The notes: a model not told the origin generated them from the letters alone. DNA of 12,781 bases from Pseudomonadota bacterium (GCA_021779635.1 JAJYAH010000113.1:1-12781); one strand, 5' to 3'; counted from the stretch's first letter, positions 1 through 7,633 are shown. Numbers and translations: made by a program.

Positions 1-7
1 CTGTTGC

Positions 8-99
8 CCTGGTCGCCATCGACCGGAACAGGTGGTCGTCATCCACCGGAAACGGTGGTCGCCTTCAACCGGAAACCCTGGTCGCCATGGACCGGCGCG
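8..99. repeat. Four 23-bp imperfect tandem repeats, possible IS21-type element end
   Basis: Four consecutive units lie at 8-30, 31-53, 54-76 and 77-95/99. Each has the pattern (C/G)(C/G)TGGTCGYC followed by a variable stretch and then ACCGGAA. The array starts exactly where the adjacent cyclase-ATPase reading frame stops resembling its family, so it looks like foreign DNA joined into that gene. Multiple short terminal repeats of about 20 bp are a known property of IS21-family insertion sequences, and similar GGTGGTCGCC-type repeats occur beside istB genes in rhizobia as far as I recall. The assignment is inference, because no transposase is in the window. A repeated IS end would also explain why the contig stops here. 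Confidence 0.55.
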
Positions 100-1053
100 C
101 GCAAGCTCAGGCTGGGCTTCAGCGATTTCCGGAAAGTGGCCTTCCAGGACTTCCGCAATGTGAGCATGCAGCGCACGTCGGCGTTCGCGAAGAAGGCTGC
201 CGTAGGCAGTGTCCTGCACCAAGGCATGCTTAAACAGGTACGTTGCCTGTGGAGGCGCACCACGCCGAAACAGCAAACCTGCTTCTGTCAGACCATGAAG
301 CGCCTTGAGCAGCGCTACTTCCTCTTTGCGCGCCACCGTAGCCAACAGGACATGAGAGAACTCCCGCCCAATCACCGCTCCAATCTGCGCAATCTCCTTT
401 GCAGAACCGAGCCGATCAAGTCTCGCCATGAGTGAGGCGTGCAGGCTTGCGGGAACAGCAAGAGACGGCACTGGGATAGACGCAACCGCACGTTCGGCGC
501 TTTCCTGACCGCTTGCCTCTAGCACCGCCTTGGTCATTTCCTCGATGAACAACGGTATTCCATCGGTACGCTCCAAGATGTCCAGTCTGATATTCGCGGG
601 CAGCGGCTTGTCGCCTGTAACTGCATCGATCATGAGAGCGATTTCGCCTCGTCCCAGCCGACTGAGGGTGAGGGTTGTGACGTGCGGCTGTCCAATCCAA
701 GGCGGTTGGAATTCTGGCCGATATGTAATGATCAGCAAAACATTAAGGGCGCTTATGTCGTCCATCACCATTCGGCCAAACGCCTCAAGACTTGTGGGAT
801 CGGCCCAGTGGGCATCTTCAAAGATAATCAACGCCGGACTTTGGCGAGCCAACGTCTCGACTTGCGTTGCGAGTGCTTCAAGTATTCGCTGGCGTCGTCG
901 ATGTGGGGCCAGCTCGAGCACTGGATAACGTCCATCGTTCGGGAGAGACAACATTTCGGCAAACAGCGCCACATCCTCTCGCGGCGTGAAGTTTTGTGTC
1001 AGCAGTGTATCGAGCTTATCGAGCTTCGCTTGGGCCGTGTCGTCGTGCACCTA
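96..1053 (-). pseudogene. 3' part of cyclase/AAA-ATPase gene, out of frame and truncated
   Basis: This is the continuation of the gene that starts at 2143, shifted by one base. Read with codons in register with GAT at 1020-1018, it gives an unbroken ATPase sequence. Features include HDDTAQAKLDKLDTLL, a Walker B-like LIIFEDAHWAD at about 831-800, the segment RPEFQPPWIGQPHVTTLTLS at 720-661, RTDGIPLFIEEMTKAVLE at about 567-520, and YLFKHALVQDTAYGSLL near 240-190. These are typical of the predicted-ATPase region of SAM/cyclase/ATPase/TPR regulators. Similarity ends near EAQPELAR at about 96, where the 23-bp repeat array begins. The frame stays open to base 1 but the sequence is no longer family-like. 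The C-terminal TPR region is therefore absent. With the frameshift and the foreign junction the gene is probably dead, unless the shift is a sequencing error. Confidence 0.8.
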
Positions 1054-2143
1054 GTCTGGCAGCGCGCTCCATCTGGCTGATGATGGGATAGAACGCGCTA
1101 TCCGTGTGCTGCGGCGAACAAAAATAACGCAACCGTGTATGAGGCTCGGTAGCCGCGCGTTCAAGCAACGCCGCCGTCAGGCGAGACTTGCCGATGCCTG
1201 CTTCGCCTGAGAGCAACACCACTTGCCCTTCGCCGGATTTGGCTTTCGACCACCGTCGGAGCAGCAAGTCGAGCTCTTCTTGCCGCCCCACGAGGTCGGT
1301 AAGGTCGCTCGTATGCATGGCTTCAAAGCGGCCTTCAACTGAAGCCGCCCGTAATGCTGCCCATGCCCGCGTAGGGCCCGAGATACCCTTGAGTTCCTGT
1401 GGGCCTAGGTCCTCGAGCTCGAACAAGCTGCCGACGAGCTTGCGCGTGCCTTCAGCAATCACCACACTGTCCGGCTCTGCGACGCCCTGCAAGCGCGCGG
1501 CTAGATTTGGCGTATCGCCGACGATGGCCTGCTCCAGAGAAGCACCCGATCCGATCAGATCGCCAACGACCACGAGTCCCGTCGCAATTCCGACCCGAGT
1601 CTGAAGGGCCGCGTGCATCTTTAGATCACCAACTGCTGTGACCAATTGCAGACCTGCGCGCACGGCTCGCTCGGCATCGTCCTCGTGCGCTTGAGGGTAG
1701 CCGAAATACACCAGCCCCCCGTCGCCCATGTACTTGGCAACGAAGCCGCCGAAGCGACCCACGGTCTTGGCGACAGATTTCTGATAGGCCGAGATGACCA
1801 CGCGCAAATCCTCCGGGTCCATGCGCGTCGACAATGCAGTTGAGCCGACGAGATCTGAGAACATCACCGTCACCTGGCGGCGTTCGGCGCGGATTTCGGG
1901 AGAAATGTTCGGAGTACTCGATGTAACTTCCAGGTTTGCGGAGTGCGCTCTACCACCCTCATCGGTGCGAAGTGCAGCGATTGCCTGCAGGAGCATCCGG
2001 CGGTGACCGACAGGACCAACGCCGATTTCCTTCAGGTCCTCCAGCGTGAGGCTGAGAAGGACCCGCTCATCTATCTCGTTCTCGCGGAACGCCACCTCGT
2101 ATCTTTCGAGGCCTAGGCTCCGCAGCCAAACCACGACGTCCAT
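1016..2143 (-). CDS. SAM domain / class III adenylate-guanylate cyclase / AAA-ATPase, 5' part (frameshifted)
   Basis: This is a 375-residue frame, of which about 364 residues are genuine before the shift. Residues 1-60 are a SAM domain (VVVWLRSLGLERYEVAF). Residues 87-265 are a class III nucleotidyl cyclase homology domain. It keeps the two metal aspartates (D97 in MFSDLVGST, D141 in YMGDGG), the substrate lysine K137, and D210, N213 and R217 in GDTPNLAAR, so it looks catalytically complete. Residues 284-360 begin a STAND/AAA-type ATPase with Walker A GEAGIGKS at 313-320. The frame then runs into 11 unrelated residues and a stop. The true continuation is in the next frame, after one extra base near 1048-1056. 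Family members usually run to 1000 residues or more and end in TPRs; they are thought to couple ligand or partner sensing to cAMP/cGMP signalling in the cytoplasm. ATG at 2143 starts right at the SAM domain; the upstream purine stretch is weak. Confidence 0.85.
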   Translation of the reverse strand: MDVVVWLRSLGLERYEVAFRENEIDERVLLSLTLEDLKEIGVGPVGHRRMLLQAIAALRTDEGGRAHSANLEVTSSTPNISPEIRAERRQVTVMFSDLVGSTALSTRMDPEDLRVVISAYQKSVAKTVGRFGGFVAKYMGDGGLVYFGYPQAHEDDAERAVRAGLQLVTAVGDLKMHAALQTRVGIATGLVVVGDLIGSGASLEQAIVGDTPNLAARLQGVAEPDSVVIAEGTRKLVGSLFELEDLGPQELKGISGPTRAWAALRAASVEGRFEAMHTSDLTDLVGRQEELDLLLRRWSKAKSGEGQVVLLSGEAGIGKSRLTAALLERAATEPHTRLRYFCSPQHTDSAFYPIISQMERAARLGARRHGPSEAR

Positions 2144-2154
2144 GGCGGCGCCTC

Positions 2155-2168
2155 AACCCTGAAGGGTT
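2155..2168. promoter_or_regulatory. Perfect 6-bp inverted repeat just upstream of the cyclase start
   Basis: AACCCTGAAGGGTT is a perfect inverted repeat with 6-bp arms and a 2-base centre, ending 12 bases before the cyclase ATG. It could be an operator or a small 5'-leader hairpin. The purine-rich arm (AGGGTTGAGG on the minus strand) is the nearest thing to a ribosome binding site for that gene, so pairing would affect its access. Function is inference from position only. Confidence 0.3.
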
Positions 2169-2273
2169 CACATGATCGTCGAGGTGAAGCGCCCTGTCCA
2201 GCGCGCGATGTCCGTTTTGGGAAGAGCGGGCTGCCCTATGGCCACCTTCACCCCCCATCGCTTTCACGGGGCG

Positions 2274-3497
2274 TCAATCCCTGTAGTCGTCCGTGATAAT
2301 TGGGCCAAAAACTTCCCAGCGCTCACCTTTAAAACGCATCATCTGAAGCTGCTTGACAACACGGTAGTCGGTTGGAGAGGTATTGATCATGATACCCGGC
2401 AGCGACAGATCGCCTTGAACGTCCTTCATGCTGGCCGCCTGCTTCATGACGTTTTCACGGGTGAGGTTGTCACCGCAGTTGCGCAGCACCACCTCCAGCA
2501 CCTGTGCGATGCCATATCCGCCGGTGCCGAAGTTCGAATTTTTGTCTCCCGACGGATAGTACTTGTCCATGAAGGCGCGCCACTTCATCATGCCTGGATC
2601 GTTGTCCCACATCGGATCGCCCGGGTCCTTGATGAGATTGACACTGACGATGCCCTGTGAGGCCTCGAGTCCGGCGGGCTTCAGCACCCCGCCGACGGAG
2701 TTGGAAACATAGGCGAGAATCTGAACCGGCTTCCAGCTGAGTTCGGCAACTTTGCGGATCGCCTGTGCGGCGAATTTCGGCGTCGAAATGTTAATGAACA
2801 GGTCGGCCCCAGAACTTTTAAGCCTGACGATCTGAGAGTCGACAGTCGGATCGGTTGTTTCATAGGTCGCTTCCGCGACGATTGACGCAGCTTTGGCCCC
2901 GAGGGCCTGCTTGAGCCCGATGACGTAGTCTTTGCCAAGATCGTCATTCTGATAAAGAATAGCAATCTTGGCATCTGGATGATTTGCAAGAATGTAGTGT
3001 CCGTAGATTCGGCCCTCGGTCTGATAGTTGGCGGCGATGGGCATCGTCCAAGGGAAATGCGCCGGGTCGGAGAAGCGCGTTGCACCCGTTGACACGAATA
3101 GTTGCGGCACCTTGTTGTCGTTGAGATATTTTTGCACGGCGGCATTAGGTGCCGTACCGAGGCTCCCGAATATCAGCAGGACCCCGTCGCCTTCCACTAG
3201 CTTGCGTGTCTGCTCAACCGTTTTGGCGGGGTTATAGCTGTCGTCATAGGCGATCAGATTGATCTTGCGGCCATTGATGCCGCCCTGATCGTTTATCATA
3301 CGAAAATAGGCTGCCTCAGCGATCCCGTAAGCGCCGTAGGCCGACGCCGGCCCGCTGAATGGCATGGTCTGGCCAATCTTGATTTCTGAGTCGCTGACCC
3401 CGGGGCCATAGTTTTTTTGAGCACTCGCCGGAGCGGCAAGTAGCATCGCGCACGCTACCGCCGCCATCGCAACACATTTCGTATGGACTTTGTTCAT
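2274..3497 (-). CDS. ABC transporter periplasmic substrate-binding protein (branched-chain amino acid / LivK type)
   Basis: This 407-residue protein has a clear Sec signal peptide (MNKVHTK, then a hydrophobic core, cleavage after APASA at about residue 26). The mature part is a type I periplasmic binding fold of the LivK/Peripla_BP_6 kind. Typical segments are VSDSEIKIGQTMPFSGPASAYG near the N-terminus, INDQGGINGRKI, DDSYNPAKTVEQTRKLVE, and the lobe sequence AILYQNDDLGKDYVIGLK. It should bind a small solute in the periplasm and deliver it to a LivHMGF-type permease. In rhizobia such paralogues bind amino acids, amides or aromatic acids, so the ligand cannot be assigned. The start is well supported: AAGGAGG at 3503-3509 lies 5 bases before the ATG. 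No permease or ATPase gene lies in the window, so it is an orphan here. The 130-bp gap to the broken cyclase shows no obvious terminator. Confidence 0.92.
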   Translation of the reverse strand: MNKVHTKCVAMAAVACAMLLAAPASAQKNYGPGVSDSEIKIGQTMPFSGPASAYGAYGIAEAAYFRMINDQGGINGRKINLIAYDDSYNPAKTVEQTRKLVEGDGVLLIFGSLGTAPNAAVQKYLNDNKVPQLFVSTGATRFSDPAHFPWTMPIAANYQTEGRIYGHYILANHPDAKIAILYQNDDLGKDYVIGLKQALGAKAASIVAEATYETTDPTVDSQIVRLKSSGADLFINISTPKFAAQAIRKVAELSWKPVQILAYVSNSVGGVLKPAGLEASQGIVSVNLIKDPGDPMWDNDPGMMKWRAFMDKYYPSGDKNSNFGTGGYGIAQVLEVVLRNCGDNLTRENVMKQAASMKDVQGDLSLPGIMINTSPTDYRVVKQLQMMRFKGERWEVFGPIITDDYRD

Positions 3498-3509
3498 TCC
3501 TGCCTCCTT

Positions 3510-4170
3510 GAATGAATTACTCCACTCGTGCCGAACTCATACCTCTCTGATCGCGTTGAGTAACTGCGACGCCATCTCAATTTTGGGAGTTGAGGGGGAG
3601 TCCAGCGCTGTAAGTTACAGGTTGCATCGAACTGATGAAGTCTGCAGGCCCAACTAAAGCGAGCCAAATCGTTGAGTTTGTTGTTAATAAATGTGTTGGA
3701 TTAATAGCTTCGGTTCCATTTTGCTCTGCGAATACCATCCCGACTTGCAGGTGGATCATATCGCAACTCGAAGACCGAGTCCCTCGTCCGCGAGGTACGG
3801 AACGAGAATTTTTGTCCTGACGGCTGCCGCCTGGCTGGGGGCTGGGCGACTTCCGGTTTGGGTCAACTTGCAGACATCCGAAATTGCCACAGTGATGTTC
3901 GCGGCGGGCCACAACGAGACGGGCATGAAGCAGTCTATCATTGGCGCGCATGCCTTACCATCGACATTCATCGCCCAGTGAGCATTGCATTTCAACTGGC
4001 CGAATTCTCCGATGGGGTCATCAGCAGACACCTGCGCAACCCCAAGGTCACATCTGCTACGCTTCTTCGAGCAGACGTCACAAATCAAGCGCCGCGGAAT
4101 GCGATTTGCTGATGCGGATACCTCCTGAACCGGACGAGCAAATGTCCGCACTGCAACTGCCAATCCCCGC
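3510..4170. other. Non-coding stretch upstream of the substrate-binding protein gene
   Basis: No convincing gene is seen. The reading frames that cross this stretch are open only in G+C-rich parts, lack family resemblance and overlap one another on both strands. The part at about 3640-3720 is clearly richer in A+T than its surroundings and may hold promoter elements for the minus-strand gene, but I could not fix a -35/-10 pair. At about 4138-4147 there is GCAAATGTCC, a motif that recurs in intergenic DNA of this bacterial group as far as I recall. Confidence 0.5.
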
Positions 4171-4248
4171 ACCCAGTCGTGATCGAACCGCGTCTCCAGT
4201 GAAAGTCTCCCGAAAACGGGAATATTCGCGGCTTCGGGCGGAGACTTT
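4171..4248. repeat. Dispersed repeat, copy A (78 bp)
   Basis: This stretch matches copy C at 7432-7508 over its whole length. Shared blocks include ACCCAGT, GATCGAACC, GTCTCC, TGAA, GTCTCCCGAAAACGGG, AATATT and GGAGACTTT. GTCTCC near one end and GGAGAC at the other form an outer inverted repeat, and CCCGAAAACGGG a small inner hairpin. A shorter relative (copy B) lies at 4594-4625. All three copies have the same orientation. A and C are each followed by a GAAAGCCCGC hairpin and then a tRNA 3'-end sequence, so the duplicated unit is longer than the repeat itself. Confidence 0.75.
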
Positions 4249-4307
4249 TCGCGATCTGGCCCTCCCAAATCGCCAATCCGGAAGGTGGAGACTGATCGCG
4301 GGGGCGC

Positions 4308-4332
4308 GAAAGCCCGCCATTGGCGGGCCTTT
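4308..4332. terminator. Hairpin with flanking A/T runs, terminator-like on both strands
   Basis: A perfect 7-bp stem, GCCCGCC (4312-4318) and GGCGGGC (4322-4328) with an ATT loop, has AAA before it and CTTT after it. On the minus strand it is followed by TTTCG. It sits about 26 bases downstream of the minus-strand tRNA 3'-end-like fragment, as expected for a tRNA terminator. The T tracts are short, so termination is inferred. A decayed version of the same hairpin (GCCCGCTAATAGCGCC) lies near 7572-7587, downstream of the intact tRNA-Gln. Confidence 0.5.
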
Positions 4333-4357
4333 CTCATCTCCCGAACCTTGGAGTGGC

Positions 4358-4385
4358 TGGCTGACTTCGGAGGAATCGAACTTCC
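4358..4385 (-). pseudogene. tRNA 3'-end-like fragment (T-arm, acceptor strand and CCA)
   Basis: On the minus strand this reads as a T-stem and loop (GGAAG, TTCGATT, CCTCC; four of five pairs), a 7-base acceptor strand GAAGTCA, a G discriminator and CCA. The spacing matches the 3' end of tRNA-Gln at 7634-7661 exactly, and the shared outside sequence GGCTGGCTG also matches. No matching 5' acceptor strand, D-arm or anticodon arm is found in the next 100 bases, so it is not a complete tRNA. It may be an attachment-site remnant or a decayed tRNA copy. Confidence 0.4.
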
Positions 4386-4593
4386 ACATTCCCGATTGGA
4401 AAAAGCCCTTTGAATTGCCGGGAGAATTTCCGCACATTTTGCCGAAATGCGGAGTTGGAGATTTTTGCAGCTAGAAGCTGCGCAGGGGACCCCCACACCC
4501 GTCTCCAGCGCCCGCGACACCTCCCGCAATTTTTGGCCAACCTGGCTTTCAGCGCAGGCCTTCGCGAGCGCAAAATTTATGCCGCCCCTTCAG

Positions 4594-4625
4594 GCAGTCG
4601 TAATCGAACCAAGTCTCTGCTGAAA
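4594..4625. repeat. Dispersed repeat, copy B (partial)
   Basis: This 32-bp stretch matches the first part of copies A and C: CAGTCG, then AATCGAACCAAGTCTC, then GCTGAAAG. The match ends before the GTCTCCCGAAAACGGG block. It lies about 60 bases downstream of the stop codon of the primase-helicase gene. Copies B and C are therefore in direct orientation on the two sides of that gene. Confidence 0.6.
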
Positions 4626-4683
4626 GCTCGATCGCTAGCGGAATACCGAGGCCTCGACGTCCGTGGTCGGCGGCCACATGGCA

Positions 4684-7137
4684 CTATTCGATAATATATC
4701 CGAGCGCCCCATATCCCGCCCTTCGTTTGCCCGCCATTCGGGCCAACAGCGGAACCGCTTCGTCAACGTAGTCAACGACAAGAACCTCCATTTTTCCTTC
4801 GTGCCGACGGTGCAACCGGCCGACATATTGGGCCAAGGTCCCTTTCCAAGATATGGGCATGGTCAAGAAAAGCGTATCAAGTCGCTGGTCGTCGAAGCCC
4901 TCGCCGATATAACGTCCCGTCGCCAAGATCAGGCGCTCTTGGTCGTTGGACACCGCGAGCGCGGCTTTAGAGGCTTTGCGTTCGACAGCTGACATACCGC
5001 CCTTTAGCACAACCAGATTGCGCGCGAAGTGCGAGAAACGGCCCTGAAGATAGTCGAGGTGATCCTTGCGTTCTGTAAGGACAACCGGCGACCGTCCTGC
5101 TTCGAGCGCCTCCAGCACATCGTTGAATATAATATCGTTGCGCTTCGCATCCTGGGCAAGCGCCGCATAGACCGCCGGCATCGGTGGCCGATCAAGACAA
5201 CTCAGATGCGTGGGTAAATGAAAATCGGTGGGACGACGCTTGACGCGGTATTTCAGCCCCGATTCGCTCGCCTGAGTGCGAGCATTAACGCTATGCCGGA
5301 CCGGGCCGCACTGCATGAAGATTATTGGATGGTGTCCGTCCTTGCGAGCAACCGTCGCCGACAAACCTAGGACATAGCGGGCTTTCGCCCGCCGTGCCAC
5401 CAATTCGAAACTCGTCGCTGATAGATGGTGACACTCATCGATGATCACGTGCCCGTAGTCAGCTACAAGGTCCGAGACCTCGCGGCGATGCACCAGGCTT
5501 TGGATTAGAGCAACATCAATGACGCCGGTCGGCTTGCGCTTTCCACCACCGATGACACCGATAGCCTTTGGATCGATATCAAGGAAGGTCTTGAGGCGTT
5601 CGACCCATTGGGTGAGCAGTTCCCGACGATGGACAAGGACCAGCACATTCCGGGCCCGATGAGCGATCATCGCAGCAGCGACTATCGTCTTGCCAAAAGC
5701 CGTCGTTGCGGCGAGGACTCCGTTATCATGCGATTTCAGATCGTCGAACGCCCGGATTTGTAGACCGTTCAGCACACCCTGGAACCGAGTCCTGGGTGGG
5801 AGCGGATTGCCGATAGTTCGAAGGTCCTCAATTTCAGCTTCTGAACCGTGCGTCCTGATAAGCTCCAGGACCTCGTCAAGACAACCGCGCGGAAGCCCAA
5901 CATGGCTCGGGTGAAGTTCAGCGCAGGAGATAACTCTCGGCTTGCCAAACGTCGACAATCGCATCGCTTGGGCACGATAAAATTCGGGATTCTGGAAGGC
6001 GGCTAAGCGGACGAAGCGCGTAACGGCCGCAGGAGGAAGTTCGGCTCGATCGACATAAAGTTGATCCGCGAGCACGAGCTTGACCTTATCGGGCAGCGGA
6101 GTTTCGATAGGCGCCGACTGCTTGCGGCGAGAGGGCATCATCAGCCATGGTTCCTCCGCAGCTTCATCTTCGACAGGCATTCGAACACCTAGAACCCGGC
6201 CACGAATCTCCGCTTCCGCAACAATGCCGGACACGGCATCGGCGGAAAACCGCGACTGGGACGATAGGAAAGCCCACTGATCTTCGTACGGGCGCCCATC
6301 GTCGTCTATAAAGACGCTATTGCCGCTGTTGCGCGCTTTCCTCTGCAAAGGCAGAGCGATCAGGTTGCCGAAACCGCCGAGCGGCATCGTATCCTGACTG
6401 GGGAAGAAGCGATCGTAAGAGGCGAAGCCAATTTCTGGTCTTCGGTCAAGGGTCTCGGTCAGGATTGCAGAGCCGAGTTGACGAGCCAATCGCGCCGGAA
6501 CCGGCTCCGAGAAGAAAATCCAGACGTGCCCGCCATTGCCGGATCGTGACCGTTCGAGCGCAGCGGGGATCCCCTTCGCACGACAAGTGCCAATCATGGC
6601 CAAGGCGTCGACCATCCAATCGTTTTTGTCGAAATCGGCGGCCAAGAACCAGCACGTTTCATCCGGTAGCATTGGATAGACACCCGCCACGAAGTCGGCA
6701 TCGGCATGCCGCTGGCGGTCCCCTCCGCGAAGATGTTTTTCTATTACGCTGTCGGATACGGGGATGAACGCCTGGTGAGCGCATTCCCCGCACTTTACTT
6801 GGGGCTTCCCGCACGTCCCCCTGACCCATTCGTTAGTGCAAGCCGGGGAGTAGCCTGATCTGTCCGGCTTTCGATTTTCCCAACGGATCGGGAAGATATC
6901 GGGGCGACCAGCGAACAACCGTCGGAAAAGCGCTACCTTTTCGGCTGTTGAGGAAGACGTCGTTACAGTAGGCGAGCTTGGATTATCCGATGGTGCAAGA
7001 GGTCGATCAACGCGGACCGGCTTGTCTCGGTGGCATTCAAGCGCAACGAGGCGTTCCTCAAGTGCGGCACGTTCGGCTTCCAGCGCAGCAAGCCGGGTTC
7101 GAATACCAGTGGCCTCGTCTTTTGCAGCATCGCTCAT
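4684..7137 (-). CDS. TOTE conflict system-type archaeo-eukaryotic primase / SF2 helicase fusion
   Basis: This 817-residue cytoplasmic protein belongs to a predicted genome-conflict (defence) family. Residues 1-40 are a heptad-like coiled coil (LAALEAERAALEERLVALE). Residues about 65-320 are the primase-like domain. It has a zinc-type cysteine set C100, C109, C116 and C119, then D168/D170 in LAADFDK as the metal-binding DxD, H204 in SGNGGHVWIFF, and GGFGNLIALPLQ at 254-265. Residues about 450-815 are a superfamily 2 helicase: Walker A TAFGKT with K483, DECH at 567-570, SAT at 593-595, and motif VI QYVGRLHRR at 770-778. All key residues are present. There is no appended nuclease. ATG at 7137 follows an in-frame stop (7152-7150) and has no strong Shine-Dalgarno, so initiation may be weak or the start slightly later. 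Codon use is less G/C-rich at third positions than in the acyl-CoA dehydrogenase gene, which suggests transfer. It is a single gene with no partner on either side. Family recognition is strong; defence as its actual role is inference. Confidence 0.88.
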   Translation of the reverse strand: MSDAAKDEATGIRTRLAALEAERAALEERLVALECHRDKPVRVDRPLAPSDNPSSPTVTTSSSTAEKVALFRRLFAGRPDIFPIRWENRKPDRSGYSPACTNEWVRGTCGKPQVKCGECAHQAFIPVSDSVIEKHLRGGDRQRHADADFVAGVYPMLPDETCWFLAADFDKNDWMVDALAMIGTCRAKGIPAALERSRSGNGGHVWIFFSEPVPARLARQLGSAILTETLDRRPEIGFASYDRFFPSQDTMPLGGFGNLIALPLQRKARNSGNSVFIDDDGRPYEDQWAFLSSQSRFSADAVSGIVAEAEIRGRVLGVRMPVEDEAAEEPWLMMPSRRKQSAPIETPLPDKVKLVLADQLYVDRAELPPAAVTRFVRLAAFQNPEFYRAQAMRLSTFGKPRVISCAELHPSHVGLPRGCLDEVLELIRTHGSEAEIEDLRTIGNPLPPRTRFQGVLNGLQIRAFDDLKSHDNGVLAATTAFGKTIVAAAMIAHRARNVLVLVHRRELLTQWVERLKTFLDIDPKAIGVIGGGKRKPTGVIDVALIQSLVHRREVSDLVADYGHVIIDECHHLSATSFELVARRAKARYVLGLSATVARKDGHHPIIFMQCGPVRHSVNARTQASESGLKYRVKRRPTDFHLPTHLSCLDRPPMPAVYAALAQDAKRNDIIFNDVLEALEAGRSPVVLTERKDHLDYLQGRFSHFARNLVVLKGGMSAVERKASKAALAVSNDQERLILATGRYIGEGFDDQRLDTLFLTMPISWKGTLAQYVGRLHRRHEGKMEVLVVDYVDEAVPLLARMAGKRRAGYGALGYIIE

Positions 7138-7174
7138 AGGTCTTTGCGGCTAAGTTTCAGGATCAGCCAACTTT

Positions 7175-7429
7175 CTAAGAATATCGGATCTCCGACCGTC
7201 CACCAGTATTCGAATGGTTCCATCCAGTGACGCTAGAATCCTGCCGGTTTTCAACGCCATACCGAGTATAGGCACCCATGTCGGCGAGGCGGACGGAACC
7301 CCTGGCACTATCGCCGGGGAGTAGCGAGAGCACCATCGCCGCGACTTCGTGGATACCTAAAATGGATCGGATCGAAGATTGGTCAATCTTTAAATCGGCA
7401 AATCCCGGCGCAAAAGCGACTGCATGACC
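7175..7429 (-). pseudogene. Possible decayed small reading frame upstream of the primase-helicase
   Basis: One frame is open for 84 codons between a TGA near 7430 and TAG at 7177-7175. It reads in a protein-like way (DQSSIRSILGIHEVAAMVLS, then LLPGDSARGSVRLADMGAYT), but its only ATG is at 7336. From about 7230 downward a second frame becomes protein-like (RILASLDGTIRILVDGRR, then SDILRKLADPET) and stops at 7152-7150. This could be one short gene broken by a frameshift, or chance open frames. I do not recognise a family. It would have been co-directional with, and immediately upstream of, the primase-helicase. Confidence 0.25.
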
Positions 7430-7431
7430 TC

Positions 7432-7508
7432 ACCCAGTGCGATCGAACCAAGTCTCCAATGAAGGTCTCCCGAAAACGGGAATATTTCAGAAGTTAGCCG
7501 GAGACTTT
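7432..7508. repeat. Dispersed repeat, copy C (77 bp)
   Basis: This is the counterpart of copy A, with the same order of shared blocks: ACCCAGT, GATCGAACC, AGTCTCC, GTCTCCCGAAAACGGG, AATATT and CGGAGACTTT. It lies between the primase-helicase gene and tRNA-Gln. About 60 bases further on is CGAAAGCCCGC (about 7567-7577), which also follows copy A, and then the tRNA 3' end. The divergence between A and C suggests the duplication is old. Apart from this repeat and the preceding decayed frame, I see nothing else in 7138-7633. Confidence 0.75.
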
Positions 7509-7633
7509 AAGGTATTCTCGCTAAGATTGTCTTATTCTTGGAATCAAGAGACACTACATAAACTCACGAAAGCCCGCTAATAGCGCCACTTTTATGAATT
7601 TTTCAGACCACTCTCTTAGGTTGATTGACTGGC

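Noticed and set aside
8..95. CRISPR array at the left edge
   Set aside because: The 23-bp units are directly contiguous, with no spacers of constant length between conserved repeats, and no cas genes are present.
4..435. 143-codon plus-strand open frame at the left edge
   Set aside because: It is opposite the cyclase-ATPase 3' part, whose translation is clearly family-like, and spans the foreign 23-bp repeats.
3577..3951. 124-codon minus-strand open frame between the binding protein and the repeat
   Set aside because: It overlaps other open frames on both strands, has no ribosome site, and shows no family or membrane/signal features.
4358..4440. A second complete tRNA gene
   Set aside because: Only the T-arm, acceptor 3' strand and CCA are present. 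No sequence that could pair with the acceptor strand, and no anticodon arm, occurs at the expected distance.
4467..4481. Hairpin GCAGCT-AGA-AGCTGC as a terminator for the primase-helicase
   Set aside because: On the minus strand the stem is followed by A residues, not T residues, so it does not fit an intrinsic terminator in the needed direction.
3756..4529. 257-codon minus-strand open frame
   Set aside because: It runs through the dispersed repeat, a terminator-like hairpin and the tRNA-like fragment. Its part over copy A has a stop-containing counterpart at copy C, so it is not under coding constraint.
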